The notes beneath the pieces are model-generated. The model searched no databases. It saw nothing but the letters and a program-made list of their open reading frames with translations, and was not told the origin of the DNA. Shown piece by piece: positions 36,056 through 46,337 of a DNA stretch of 64,000 nucleotides. A program made the position numbers and the translations under genes. Positions within the stretch are counted from its first letter, which is position 1. Every line of letters begins with the position of its first letter. Source of the DNA: Bacteroides intestinalis (GTDB taxonomy: Bacteria > Bacteroidota > Bacteroidia > Bacteroidales > Bacteroidaceae); contig NZ_CABJDN010000002.1 of NCBI RefSeq assembly GCF_902364365.1, positions 496,155 through 560,154 on the forward strand. The letters are read 5' to 3'.

Positions 36056-36349
36056 ATGGCACTACGAATTAAAGAGATTATCAAAGAAAAAGGTATGACC
36101 GTTCAAACATTAGCGGATAAAATGGGGATTAATCGTGTTGGATTAAGCAACCATATTAATGGCAATCCATCTGTTGCAGTATTGGAAAAGATTGCTGCTG
36201 CATTGGAAGTACCGATACAAGAATTATTTGAACAAGAAAAGAATGAAAATATTAATGGATATATTGAGATTGGGAGTGAAATTTTTAAAGTCACTTCCTT
36301 TCAGGACATGGAAAATCTGCTTACTCGTTACAAACAGCCTGCAAAATGA
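36056..36349 (+). CDS. XRE-family HTH transcriptional regulator
   Basis: A 97-aa Cro/C1-type repressor. The HTH is at about residues 5-57: IKEIIKEKGMTVQTLADKMGINRVGLSNHINGNPSVAVLEKIAAAL, followed by VPIQELFEQ, typical of the family. The C-terminal tail (about 60-97) is short and could dimerise. It is divergent from the small leftward genes and upstream of the polymerase-like gene, so it is likely the master repressor of island 1 maintenance functions. No partner toxin gene is visible beside it. Confidence 0.88.
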   Translation: MALRIKEIIKEKGMTVQTLADKMGINRVGLSNHINGNPSVAVLEKIAAALEVPIQELFEQEKNENINGYIEIGSEIFKVTSFQDMENLLTRYKQPAK

Positions 36350-36511
36350 AAAAAAAATCATATAGCCAACTGTTTCATGTCTATGTACAATGGTGCGAAA
36401 TACGATTTATATAATTGATATTCAATGATATAATGCGTATAATTGATTTTGTATGCTTATTACCATACTTGCTTAAAAGGTGAATAAAAATGCAATAAAT
36501 AACACGAAAAT

Positions 36512-38176
36512 ATGGGAAAGTTACCAATGAAGCAACTTATATATACTTTCAAGGATATAAGCATTGATGCAATAATTGAGAAACATATAGAGTTGTTGAA
36601 AAACCAAAATCAACCTCAACGAACTATTACTAACTTCAATGAGGTCACTTGTGACAGTAGTTTTATCGCCAAAATCGAAACTGTCGAGGGAGCAAACAAA
36701 TCATTGCCAAGAAAGCAAATATTATATAAGAAATATGCGTTCCTTATTCATCGGTTTATTCAACGGTGTAAATCCAATAAAGAAGGAAACTTCACCCGCT
36801 TTAATTCCAAAATATTGCAAACTGTATTAGGACATGTTTATATTGACATGTTGAACACATTGGAGGTGTTGGGTATTATAAAAGTATCAAGTAGTTATAT
36901 ACCATCTATTCAGGCTCGTTTAATAGAACTTAATCCTAATTTACCCACTGTATCGGAAATGAAATATTCATCTTATATTGAAGAATATTCCGATAAGATG
37001 CAACAAGAATTGAAAAAATATGAGCAGATACAAATTCAGGAGATAAAATCTGAAATGGGGAATAGCTTATATGATAATTTTACAAAATCGTTGAGAATGC
37101 TCAAATTAGCACATAGAGAAGAAGCAGAAGGTTATAGGAATAGGCATCATTTTATAACTCCCAAATCAAAAGAATATTTTACTTATATTCTAAATGAATA
37201 TAACAAAGGAAACTTTAATATATTATCTGTTGATAGCAATTTACGCATATATTCCATTTTAACACAATCACCAAGAATCTTTAAGAATTTTCTTAATATA
37301 AAATATTCCATAGATATACATAATAGTCATCCTTTATTATTTAATAAACTAATAATTGAAAGATATAATATTAATGATAATATCTTACATATATTATATA
37401 ATAATCTTTCTAATATAGATAATTCTTACTATTCTGTTAGTAAACAACTCTGTAAATTATTGGTAAACAACGGAATACCAAAAGAAGAAATTGCAAATAT
37501 CCCTAATGATATTTGGGAGTACATTTATAATACTTCAAAGGGGATATTTTGGGATGATTTTACGAGATTGGACGAGTTTAAACGATTATTACGTTCTGAC
37601 ATTAAAGCAACGCTATTCCGTGAAGTCTTTTATTCCAAGACACTGACAACAAAAGGAAAAGACTTTGCCAAGTCATTTAAAAAGAAATATCCAAGTGTTT
37701 ATAAATTGGTGAAGGAAAGTAAAAGAGAAGACCGTACTTTCTTGGCTAACCAAATGATGCGCATTGAAAGTAATATATTCAGGAGTATATTAACCAAACT
37801 GTACGCCAAACGATTTAAAGTGCTGACAATACATGATGCAATTGTAGTCTTAGATACAAAAGCTAACGACCAATGTACTCCCGAACTTATACGCTCGATT
37901 ATCGAAAAAGAATACCTGCGGATTGGTTTGTTTCCCAATATATCAGTTGATTACTATTCAACGGAGCATGTAGCAAGAGAACTGCGACAAGAAGAACAAG
38001 ATATGAAAGAAATAAATGAATTGATAGACAGCTTTAAAGCAATAGCCAAGAATGAGTCCCATTCAAGGTGTCAAACTTGCAGAGATATACTAAAAGAATT
38101 GGAAAATGGAACATCAGAAATTTATATAAACCATGCTACAAACGAATTTGTATGGCACAACATTTCCACTTGGTAG
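36512..38176 (+). CDS. TV-Pol-like family-A polymerase-related protein
   Basis: A 554-aa protein without signal or membrane segment. Three motifs in order fit superfamily-A/T7-like polymerases: motif A YSIDIHNSHPLLF (Asp268), motif B RSDIKATLFREVFYS (Arg361, Lys365, Phe369 and Tyr374; Pol I has Arg, Lys, Phe, Tyr at steps of four), and motif C VLTIHDAIVV (His441-Asp442). No exonuclease domain is seen. This matches the description of TV-Pol polymerases (Iyer, Abhiman and Aravind) found in bacterial mobile elements. It could replicate the excised island or prime its synthesis. It is AT-rich like the rest of the island and converges with the integrase gene. Family call from motifs only. Confidence 0.65.
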   Translation: MGKLPMKQLIYTFKDISIDAIIEKHIELLKNQNQPQRTITNFNEVTCDSSFIAKIETVEGANKSLPRKQILYKKYAFLIHRFIQRCKSNKEGNFTRFNSKILQTVLGHVYIDMLNTLEVLGIIKVSSSYIPSIQARLIELNPNLPTVSEMKYSSYIEEYSDKMQQELKKYEQIQIQEIKSEMGNSLYDNFTKSLRMLKLAHREEAEGYRNRHHFITPKSKEYFTYILNEYNKGNFNILSVDSNLRIYSILTQSPRIFKNFLNIKYSIDIHNSHPLLFNKLIIERYNINDNILHILYNNLSNIDNSYYSVSKQLCKLLVNNGIPKEEIANIPNDIWEYIYNTSKGIFWDDFTRLDEFKRLLRSDIKATLFREVFYSKTLTTKGKDFAKSFKKKYPSVYKLVKESKREDRTFLANQMMRIESNIFRSILTKLYAKRFKVLTIHDAIVVLDTKANDQCTPELIRSIIEKEYLRIGLFPNISVDYYSTEHVARELRQEEQDMKEINELIDSFKAIAKNESHSRCQTCRDILKELENGTSEIYINHATNEFVWHNISTW

Positions 38177-38298
38177 GCAAAGTCTTTACAAACTTATTTC
38201 CACTTTGAAAGAAAGTCATTTTTGCGGAGAAAATTTTACGGAAAAAGGAACTACCCGTTGGCAATTTAGCCCCCCCCTTCCTCCAAAGAGGGGTATTT

Positions 38299-38330
38299 AA
38301 GAGAGGGGTTACGTAGCCCCCTCTTTAGAA
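38299..38330. terminator. terminator between the polymerase-like and integrase genes
   Basis: Stem AGAGGGG / CCCCTCT with flanking A and T runs (AAGAG...CTCTTT), placed 15 bp from the integrase stop. It suits both convergent genes. Confidence 0.75.
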
Positions 38331-38341
38331 ACCAAACATAC

Positions 38342-39658
38342 TTATTCAAAGTATTGCTGTGCTATATCTGCCGTTTCTTTTTTGTCAATACAAATGTATT
38401 TAAAAAAGTTTTCTTCTGTTTTATGTCCTGTGAATGTCATTACCAATTTTGCATTTTTACATTTCAGGTACAAGTTAGTTGCGAATGAACGCCTTGCCGT
38501 ATGGCTTGAAATCAGTTGATATTTCTTATATGATTTTTGTTTGGCAACTCCTCCTTTTCGCCTAATCAAATACACATCTGAATCAATATGGGCTATTTCT
38601 CCACACTTTTGTAATTGCTTATTCAAGTGAGATTTATAAACGGGACGTGGAAATTTCCCTGCATACTTTTTATAAATGGCTTTCACTTCTTTAGATAAAG
38701 GGATAATAACTCTCTCTTGCGTTTTACTCGTATTGATAATAACAGTATTTTCTTCAAAATTCCATTCAGAAGAACTTAAACGACCCCAATCACCCAAACG
38801 CAATCCCAACCTGCAAGCCACAATAAACAAGTCTCGTGTCTGCTCAATATTGGATTTTAAATCTATCTTATATTGTGTTTTTAGTTCATCGGTAAAATCA
38901 ATACTATATATTAATTGCAATTCGTTATCATTTAGATATATATGCTCAACGTCATTACCTTTTGTTTTCCAACTCTTAAATGTGGTATCTGTTATTAATC
39001 CTTCTTGTAGAGCTTTATTAAGCCACACCTTCATTATACTATTCGTTGCGCATACTGTATTCATAGTATATTCTTTTACTGTTAGCAGGTAATGAGCTAA
39101 ATTATCTTCAAAATATTTATTGAAGATTGAAAAACTATCTTGATACCCTCTATCTTTAATGAAATCACTAAATCGTGAAAGTACTATCTTATGATTGGTT
39201 ATCGTACCTTTAGACGCAAATGTTCCCGTCCGTTTAATAATAACCTTATCCATATTACTGATATAATTTTGAAAATAAGTGATAGGAGTAACTTTGGCTT
39301 TAGCTTCAATTTCTTCCTCTTTCTTATTATAACTATTAATATAACCAAGTAAAACACGTTTCAGCAAAACGGTATCTATATCACTCGCTTTATACCATAC
39401 CACAGAATTAATATGCTCTTCTGTCTTATCTTTGAGATAATCCAAAAATCTATTGACCTTATTCGCCTGTCTGTTTTCAGCCTGTTTAAATTGGCTGCTG
39501 TTTATCATTCTTTCCCTTTCATTATCCCATTGCTCTTTTTTAGACTTGTACCCCGTTGAGAATTTGAAGCGTTTTCCCAACACACTAAACATTATATAAA
39601 TTATTTGTTCTCCATCCCCCGATTTAAGGTAAAAGTGAATTTTGTATTTTTTCTCCAT
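38342..39658 (-). CDS. tyrosine integrase of island 1
   Basis: A 438-aa phage-type tyrosine recombinase of the Bacteroides integrative-element class. N-terminal arm-binding part (about 1-110: LKSGDGEQIIYIMFSVLGKRFKFSTGYK), SAM-like core-binding domain (about 120-230), catalytic domain (about 245-438) with RLGLRLGDWGRL (Arg), SSHTARRSFATNLYL (His-X2-Arg), FTGHKTEENFFKYI (His and nucleophile Tyr). It reads away from guaA; its start lies about 205 bp from the guaA core site with the arm repeat in between. It should catalyse integration and excision at the guaA 3' end. Confidence 0.93.
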   Translation of the reverse strand: MEKKYKIHFYLKSGDGEQIIYIMFSVLGKRFKFSTGYKSKKEQWDNERERMINSSQFKQAENRQANKVNRFLDYLKDKTEEHINSVVWYKASDIDTVLLKRVLLGYINSYNKKEEEIEAKAKVTPITYFQNYISNMDKVIIKRTGTFASKGTITNHKIVLSRFSDFIKDRGYQDSFSIFNKYFEDNLAHYLLTVKEYTMNTVCATNSIMKVWLNKALQEGLITDTTFKSWKTKGNDVEHIYLNDNELQLIYSIDFTDELKTQYKIDLKSNIEQTRDLFIVACRLGLRLGDWGRLSSSEWNFEENTVIINTSKTQERVIIPLSKEVKAIYKKYAGKFPRPVYKSHLNKQLQKCGEIAHIDSDVYLIRRKGGVAKQKSYKKYQLISSHTARRSFATNLYLKCKNAKLVMTFTGHKTEENFFKYICIDKKETADIAQQYFE

Positions 39659-39717
39659 GCTCCTTCTTTTTTAGATTGATACAAAGGAACACAAAAAACA
39701 TCATATTTGCAATGTCG

Positions 39718-39739
39718 TAGGGTACACTTTTAGGGTACA
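39718..39739. repeat. arm-type repeat, right end of island 1
   Basis: Near-copy (20/22) of 27447-27468, same orientation, located upstream of the integrase start and 125 bp from the core site. See the left copy. Confidence 0.6.
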
Positions 39740-39863
39740 AAATTGCATTTTAAGTTGAATAATGTAAGAAAAAGAAAATCAGCAAATTAAGCTAAAACAG
39801 GCTCAAAATGCTGATTTTAAATAGATTAATATAAAAATTTTATTGATGGTCAGATACTATCTA

Positions 39864-39875
39864 TTATTCCCACTC
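39864..39875. repeat. core attachment site, right end of island 1 (guaA stop)
   Basis: TTATTCCCACTC overlapping the last codons and stop of guaA; identical to 27385-27396. The flanking bases differ, so 12 bp is the full identity. Confidence 0.85.
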
Positions 39876-41417
39876 TATCGTTGCAGGCGGTTTTGACGAA
39901 ATATCATAGGTTACCCGGTTCACCCCTTTCACCTTATTAATAATATCATTGGAAACCTTGCCCAGAAATTCGTAAGGCAAATGTGCCCAGTCTGCCGTCA
40001 TGGCATCCGTAGAAGTCACAGCGCGCAGCGCAATGGCACGTTCATACGTACGCTCATCTCCCATTACACCAACTGATTGCACAGGGAGCAGGATAACGCC
40101 CGCCTGCCAAACCTGATGATAAAGAGAAGTTTCGCTACCATCAGCTTCTTTCACTTTCCAGTCACGCAACCCCTGAATAAAGATATCATCCGCATTTTGC
40201 AGAATAGCTACTTTCTCCGGAGTAATATCCCCCAAAATGCGCACAGCCAGACCCGGTCCGGGGAAAGGATGACGGGTAATCAGATGTTCAGGCATACCCA
40301 ATCCGCGACCTACACGGCGAACCTCATCTTTAAACAATAAGCGAAGCGGCTCACAAAGTTTCAGGTGCATCTTTTCAGGTAAACCACCTACATTATGATG
40401 ACTCTTAATAACCGTACCGGTAATAGAAAGAGATTCGATACAATCAGGATAGATCGTACCCTGTGCCAGCCATTTCACGTCCTTAATCTTATGGGCCTCC
40501 TCATCAAATACTTCGATAAACCCCTTGCCTATAATCTTACGTTTTTCCTCAGGCTCCGTTACACCTGCCAGTTCTGCAAAGAATTTGGCACTGGCATCCA
40601 CGCCGATAACATTCAGACCGAGACATTCATAATCGTGTAGTACATTCTTGAACTCATTCTTACGGAGCATACCGTGATCCACGAAGATACAAGTCAGGTT
40701 CTTGCCGATAGCACGATTCAACAATACAGCAGCTACGGAAGAATCCACACCACCGCTCAAACCAAGAACCACCTTATCGTCACCCAACTGTTCCTTCAAT
40801 TCGGCAACCGTCGTTTCAATAAAGGAAGCAGCACTCCAGTCCTGTTTGCAACCGCAAACATCCACCACAAAATTCTTCAGCATCTGCGTGCCATCTTCGC
40901 TATGAAATACTTCCGGATGGAACTGTACCCCCCACACCTTTTCGTTCTCTATCTGATAAGCAGCAATCGCCACCTTATCCGTCGAAGCTATTTTTTTGAA
41001 ATTGGAAGGGATAACCGTAATTGTGTCTCCGTGGCTCATCCACACCTGTGTATTTTCCTTCACGTCCTTGAACAACACATTGTCCTTGTCAAAAGAGCTC
41101 AAATGTGCACGTCCGTACTCACGACTTCCGGCAGGTTCCACCTTGCCGCCATTGGTATAAGCGATAAATTGCGCACCGTAACAGATACCCAGAATAGGAT
41201 ACTTTCCACGAATTTCACTCAAATCTGCCTTAAACGCATTTTCATCGTATACAGAGAAAGGGCTTCCCGAAAGGATAACCCCCTTTACACTTTCATCCCC
41301 CTTCGGGAACTTATTGTAAGGTAAAATTTCGCAATATGTATTCAATTCACGGACACGACGGGCTATAAGCTGTGTAGTCTGTGAACCAAAATCAAGAATG
41401 ACAATCTTTTCTTGCAT
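39864..41417 (-). CDS. guaA: GMP synthase (glutamine-hydrolysing)
   Basis: A 517-aa complete two-domain enzyme making GMP from XMP, ATP and glutamine in the cytoplasm. The class-I amidotransferase domain has the nucleophile Cys79 in ILGICYGAQ and the WGVQFHPEV His/Glu pair. The ATP-pyrophosphatase domain has the PP-loop [16 protein letters not shown]. The C-terminal dimerisation domain ends ...[11 protein letters not shown]. The final codons and stop serve as the island 1 attachment core, and the protein is left intact. Its usual downstream terminator has been pushed to the far side of the island. Confidence 0.98.
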   Translation of the reverse strand: MQEKIVILDFGSQTTQLIARRVRELNTYCEILPYNKFPKGDESVKGVILSGSPFSVYDENAFKADLSEIRGKYPILGICYGAQFIAYTNGGKVEPAGSREYGRAHLSSFDKDNVLFKDVKENTQVWMSHGDTITVIPSNFKKIASTDKVAIAAYQIENEKVWGVQFHPEVFHSEDGTQMLKNFVVDVCGCKQDWSAASFIETTVAELKEQLGDDKVVLGLSGGVDSSVAAVLLNRAIGKNLTCIFVDHGMLRKNEFKNVLHDYECLGLNVIGVDASAKFFAELAGVTEPEEKRKIIGKGFIEVFDEEAHKIKDVKWLAQGTIYPDCIESLSITGTVIKSHHNVGGLPEKMHLKLCEPLRLLFKDEVRRVGRGLGMPEHLITRHPFPGPGLAVRILGDITPEKVAILQNADDIFIQGLRDWKVKEADGSETSLYHQVWQAGVILLPVQSVGVMGDERTYERAIALRAVTSTDAMTADWAHLPYEFLGKVSNDIINKVKGVNRVTYDISSKPPATIEWE

Positions 41418-41500
41418 ATAATCTGTATGGATTTAGTTTAAAATGAGCTGCAAAAGTATGAAAAACTGAGAGAATAATAGGAATTATAGAGCGGAAAATC

Positions 41501-41508
41501 TATATTTG
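41501..41508 (+). promoter_or_regulatory. -7 box upstream of the 41542 gene
   Basis: TATATTTG, perfect TAnnTTTG, 34 nt before the ATG at 41542. Confidence 0.5.
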
Positions 41509-41541
41509 CAAATAAATAAATCATTTAATGCACAGGAAAAC

Positions 41542-42237
41542 ATGAAAAAAATCAGCTTTTTACTACTATTGCTTTTATGTAATATTGTATGCCTGCAGGC
41601 GCAGGAAAACAGAATTGTTGAATTAGAAAAATCACTCGAAATCATACGTACTGATCTGCAGCAAAAGAAACTGCTGTTCAATTGGACACTTATGGAAAAA
41701 TATCTGGATGCTTGCGAAGCATCCAACAAATTAATAAACATTAGAAATGAACCGAAGCTGACTTATATCATTTTCGAATTAAAGCCTCAAGAATTATCTG
41801 CTTCCAAAGAAACCTACGAGACAGCCAAAGACGAACTGAAAAAGATATTGAATACCTATCCCGAGTATGCACAATTAGACTCTGCCTACCGGAATACCGC
41901 TAAAGAGGAAATTCGTAAAGAAATCAATGTAGCCATGAATAATTTTTATCGTCATTTATCCGACGAGAATAAAGACTACCGCCCCATGCGCAATAAAGAG
42001 CAGAAGGCACTCAGAAACTACTATATAGCCGCAGCACGCTATATGTTGGAAGAAAGCAAGAAGAAACAGGAAGTGGCACCAAATGGCATTATAAATTATA
42101 AAGAGCGAGAAGAGATTCTCAACTCCAATGCCAGCCTCAATCAATTATCCGTAGAAATCAGACTACTGGAAAATTTACAGAAAGAAGCACTCCAGGAATA
42201 TCAAAAATTAAAATATCATATAACTCCATCCAAGTAA
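41542..42237 (+). CDS. exported alpha-helical protein of unknown function
   Basis: A 231-aa protein. I chose ATG 41542 because it starts a signal peptide (MKKISFLLLLLLCNIVCLQA); the open frame from 41506 only adds a polar leader. The mature part is almost wholly helical and charged (NRIVELEKSLEIIRTDLQQKKLLFNWTLMEKY, EEREEILNSNASLNQLSVEIRLLENLQKEALQEYQKLK), with likely coiled coils at both ends. No family recognised. It is transcribed divergently from guaA. Confidence 0.7.
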   Translation: MKKISFLLLLLLCNIVCLQAQENRIVELEKSLEIIRTDLQQKKLLFNWTLMEKYLDACEASNKLINIRNEPKLTYIIFELKPQELSASKETYETAKDELKKILNTYPEYAQLDSAYRNTAKEEIRKEINVAMNNFYRHLSDENKDYRPMRNKEQKALRNYYIAAARYMLEESKKKQEVAPNGIINYKEREEILNSNASLNQLSVEIRLLENLQKEALQEYQKLKYHITPSK

Positions 42238-42291
42238 GGTAAAACCCATTCAAAGTGAAACAAAGCCATGCTAATTATCAGCAACTTACAA

Positions 42292-42360
42292 GAAGTTAAG
42301 AGTTTATCAGCAAGGAGTTAAGAGTTTGTCGACAAACTCTTAACTCCTTGTCGACAGGGT
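42292..42360. repeat. 40-bp perfect palindrome with an upstream half-copy
   Basis: Bases 42311-42350 are a perfect 40-bp palindrome centred on GTCGAC (each arm contains GGAGTTAAGAGTTTGTC). Just before it, 42293-42309 repeats the motif AAGTTAAGAGTTT in direct orientation. It could act as a terminator-like cruciform between the 41542 gene and mscL, but no T-tract follows. The 42238-42508 gap holds no ORF I can support. Confidence 0.8.
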
Positions 42361-42456
42361 ATTAAAAGCCTTTAATAATTGTTCTTTATCCGACCTCGCC
42401 GTACCCTCCCCGCATCAAGTCCGTACCTGCTCCGTATCTATACACTTGGACTTGGT

Positions 42457-42492
42457 ACGGAGTTGGTATGGACCAGACACGGAGTTGGTATG
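42457..42492. repeat. two tandem copies of ACGGAGTTGGTATG
   Basis: Exact 14-nt copies at 42457-42470 and 42479-42492 (period 22) just downstream of mscL, next to an inverted GGTACGG/CCGTACC pair (42454-42460 and 42421-42427). A small intergenic repeat cluster of unknown role. Confidence 0.65.
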
Positions 42493-42508
42493 TGGCAGAC
42501 TATTCTTT

Positions 42509-42955
42509 CTATTTTTTTTCTTTCAAGATATCCCTGATTTCCGTCAGCAAGACCTCTTCTTTGTTGGGTGCAGGAGGAGCAGGAGGTGTTGCAGGTGCTT
42601 CTTCTTCTTTCTTAGCCGTCAGCTTGGTCAGCAACTTGATGAACAGGAAAATAGAAAAAGCAATAATAAGAAAGTCAAACGTCACTTGCAGGAAATTCCC
42701 ATAATTCAAGGTTACGGCAGCAATCTCTTTACCGTCCACAACTTCGGCAGGTTTCATCACCCACTTCAAGTCCGTAAAGTTCACACCTCCCACCAATAAA
42801 CCAAGAGGCGGCATGATAATATCTGCCACCACAGAAGATACAATTTTACCAAACGCGCCACCGATGATTACACCGACAGCCATGTCTACCACATTGCCTT
42901 TCATGGCAAATGATTTAAAATCTTGTAAAAATGAACTTTTTCCCATCACTTCCAT
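42509..42955 (-). CDS. mscL: large-conductance mechanosensitive channel
   Basis: A 148-aa inner-membrane channel that opens under membrane tension to release solutes in osmotic downshock. It has TM1 ([28 protein letters not shown]), the periplasmic loop ([22 protein letters not shown]), TM2 ([22 protein letters not shown]) and a C-terminal helix bundle ([15 protein letters not shown]) after an Ala/Pro-rich linker. The start may instead be the Met three residues later (MGKSSF...). It is divergent from gapA. Confidence 0.95.
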   Translation of the reverse strand: MEVMGKSSFLQDFKSFAMKGNVVDMAVGVIIGGAFGKIVSSVVADIIMPPLGLLVGGVNFTDLKWVMKPAEVVDGKEIAAVTLNYGNFLQVTFDFLIIAFSIFLFIKLLTKLTAKKEEEAPATPPAPPAPNKEEVLLTEIRDILKEKK

Positions 42956-42986
42956 TATTTAATTATAAAATTAAGTGCGAATATAA

Positions 42987-44096
<1,110 letters not shown>

Positions 44097-44122
44097 TAAG
44101 CAGAGTACAAAATAATATTTAA

Positions 44123-44156
44123 AACAGGCAATCTCGACGAGGTTGCCTGTTTTTTG
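44123..44156 (+). terminator. gapA terminator
   Basis: Stem AACAGGCAA / TTGCCTGTT, extendable inward (ATCTCG/CGAGGT), followed by T5. Classic rho-independent form 27 nt after the stop. Confidence 0.9.
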
Positions 44157-44240
44157 TTAAAATACAACGGGTTATTCATTAAATCAGCTATTTTTTTTGC
44201 ACTTTTGCAGTTAGATTATTTTTACCGAACCTAAGTAAGT

Positions 44241-46337
44241 ATGATAAAATTAAAACTAACGCTAACATTACTCTGCTTTATGAATATAATACAGGCTCAA
44301 AACCCTTTTTTTGAAAAGTATTCTACGCCTCACGGTACCATCCCGTTTGAAAAGATAAAGACCGAACATTATGAACCCGCCATTCGTGAAGGTATCAACC
44401 GTCACAATGCGGAGATTGATGCTATCACCAATAATCCGGAAGAGGCTACATTTGCCAACACGGTCGCTGCTTACGAGAAGTCCGGCGAACTGTTGAACCA
44501 GGTCAGCACTGTATTCGGCAATCTGCTGAGTGCGGAAACCAACGACGACATGCAGGAACTGGCAAAAACCATCATGCCGTTGCTGAGCGAACATGGCAAT
44601 AACATCACTCTGAATGAGAAGTTATTTGCACGCATTAAAGCAGTATATGACCAGAAAGACCAGGCTAATCTTACTCCCGAGCAAAACAAGCTGCTGGAGA
44701 AAGTATATAATAGCTTTGTTCGCAGTGGAGCCAACCTCGAAGGAGAAGCCAAAGAGCAATATCGTGCTCTGAGCAAAGAACTCAGCTTGCTGACCCTGCA
44801 ATTCGGAGAAAACAATCTGAAAGAAACCAACGACTATAAACTGATACTGACAGACCCTGCACAACTTGCCGGCCTGCCGCAAAGCGCCATTGATGCAGCC
44901 GCAGAAACTGCCAAAGAAAAAGGCGTGGAAGGATGGGTGTTCACTTTGCAGGCCCCCAGTTATAGTCCGTTTATGACGTATGCCAGTAACCGCGATTTGC
45001 GCTGTAAGCTTTATATGGCATATAATACCAAATGTACCCATGACAATGAAACCAACAATCTGGAAATTGTAAAGAAGCTCGTTAATACCCGCCTGGCTAT
45101 TGCGCAACTTTTGGGTTACAACAGTTTTGCCGAGTATAACCTGCAAGAGCGAATGGCAGAAAACAGCGGCAATGTATATAAGCTGCTGGATCAGCTACTG
45201 GAAGCCTACACTCCCACCGCCAAGCAAGAATATGCAGAAGTAGAGGCGCTGGCACGCCAACTGGAAGGCAATGATTTCACTGTGATGCCTTGGGACTGGT
45301 CTTATTATTCTCATAAACTGAAAGACCGGAAGTTCCAGATAGATGATGAAATGCTCCGCCCCTATTTTGAACTGAGCAAGGTAAAAGAAGGTGTATTCGG
45401 TCTGGCTACCCGCTTGTATGGTATTACTTTCAAGAAAAACAGCAATATCCCGGTATATCACAAGGATGTGGATGCATATGAGGTCTTTGACAAAGACGGT
45501 AAATTCCTGTCCGTACTCTATACAGACTTCCATCCCAGAGAGGGTAAACGCGCAGGTGCATGGATGACTTCTTATAAAGAACAATGGATTGACGAGACAA
45601 CCGGTGAAAACAGTCGTCCGCACATATCTATCGTGATGAACTTCACTAAGCCGACCAAAGACAAACCCGCCTTACTGACATTTGGTGAACTGGAGACATT
45701 CCTGCATGAGTTCGGGCATAGCCTGCATGGCATGTTCGCGAATTCCACCTATGAAAACCTGAGCGGTACAAATGTATATTGGGACTTTGTGGAACTTCCC
45801 TCTCAATTCATGGAGAACTTCGCTATTGAAAAGGAGTTCCTCCACACATTTGCCAGACATTATCAGACCGGAGAACTCATACCGGACGAACTGGTACAGC
45901 GCATTGTAGATTCTTCTAATTTTGATGCCGCTTATGCCTGCCTGCGTCAAGTTAGCTTTGGATTACTGGATATGGCATGGTACACCCGTACCACCCCATT
46001 TGATGGTGACGTGAAGGCTTACGAAAAAGAAGCATGGAAGAAAGCACAGATTCTTCCTGTGATAGAAGATGCCTGTATGAGTACACAGTTCTCGCATATC
46101 TTTGCCGGAGGTTATTCTGCCGGATATTACAGCTATAAATGGGCGGAAGTTCTGGATGCAGATGCGTTCTCACTGTTTAAACAAAAAGGAATCTTCAATC
46201 CGGAAGTAGCCGCTTCCTTCCGGGAAAACATTCTTTCCAAAGGAGGAACAGAACACCCGATGACACTATACAAACGCTTTCGCGGACAAGAACCAACTAT
46301 TGATGCATTATTAATCAGAAATGGAATAAAGAAATGA
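44241..46337 (+). CDS. dcp: M3-family peptidyl-dipeptidase
   Basis: A 698-aa zinc metallopeptidase of the thimet/M3 family that removes C-terminal dipeptides from peptides. A signal-like start (MIKLKLTLTLLCFMNIIQA) suggests a periplasmic form. Active-site block: ETFLHEFGHSLHGMFANS with zinc ligands in HEFGH and the downstream Glu in ENLSGTNVYWDFVELPSQ. Also conserved is the ...GGYSAGYYSYKWAEVLDADAFS region. The length is that of E. coli Dcp (about 680). The downstream lipoprotein overlaps its stop by 4 nt. Confidence 0.94.
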   Translation: MIKLKLTLTLLCFMNIIQAQNPFFEKYSTPHGTIPFEKIKTEHYEPAIREGINRHNAEIDAITNNPEEATFANTVAAYEKSGELLNQVSTVFGNLLSAETNDDMQELAKTIMPLLSEHGNNITLNEKLFARIKAVYDQKDQANLTPEQNKLLEKVYNSFVRSGANLEGEAKEQYRALSKELSLLTLQFGENNLKETNDYKLILTDPAQLAGLPQSAIDAAAETAKEKGVEGWVFTLQAPSYSPFMTYASNRDLRCKLYMAYNTKCTHDNETNNLEIVKKLVNTRLAIAQLLGYNSFAEYNLQERMAENSGNVYKLLDQLLEAYTPTAKQEYAEVEALARQLEGNDFTVMPWDWSYYSHKLKDRKFQIDDEMLRPYFELSKVKEGVFGLATRLYGITFKKNSNIPVYHKDVDAYEVFDKDGKFLSVLYTDFHPREGKRAGAWMTSYKEQWIDETTGENSRPHISIVMNFTKPTKDKPALLTFGELETFLHEFGHSLHGMFANSTYENLSGTNVYWDFVELPSQFMENFAIEKEFLHTFARHYQTGELIPDELVQRIVDSSNFDAAYACLRQVSFGLLDMAWYTRTTPFDGDVKAYEKEAWKKAQILPVIEDACMSTQFSHIFAGGYSAGYYSYKWAEVLDADAFSLFKQKGIFNPEVAASFRENILSKGGTEHPMTLYKRFRGQEPTIDALLIRNGIKK

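Larger units (their letters stand above)
27385..39875. mobile_element. integrative island 1 in the 3' end of guaA
   Basis: About 12.5 kb of visibly AT-rich DNA bounded by identical 12-bp cores TTATTCCCACTC (27385-27396 and 39864-39875), the second being the last codons and stop of guaA. A tyrosine integrase lies at the guaA end and arm-type repeats lie inside both ends. It carries a repressor, a TV-Pol-like polymerase, a FimB-type recombinase and a cargo operon. I see no relaxase, coupling protein or phage structural gene, so transfer would depend on a helper. The 3' end of guaA is a well-known island insertion site in other bacteria. Confidence 0.85.

Noticed and set aside
36056..36349. Antitoxin of a toxin-antitoxin pair
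   Set aside because: The XRE gene has no small toxin gene beside it in either direction; a repressor of the island fits better.
27385..39875. Integrative conjugative element or prophage
   Set aside because: No relaxase, VirD4/TraG, Tra proteins, terminase, portal or capsid genes are visible in island 1.
40674..41324. 216-codon + strand frame opposite guaA
   Set aside because: Antisense of a certain housekeeping gene; no protein-like pattern.
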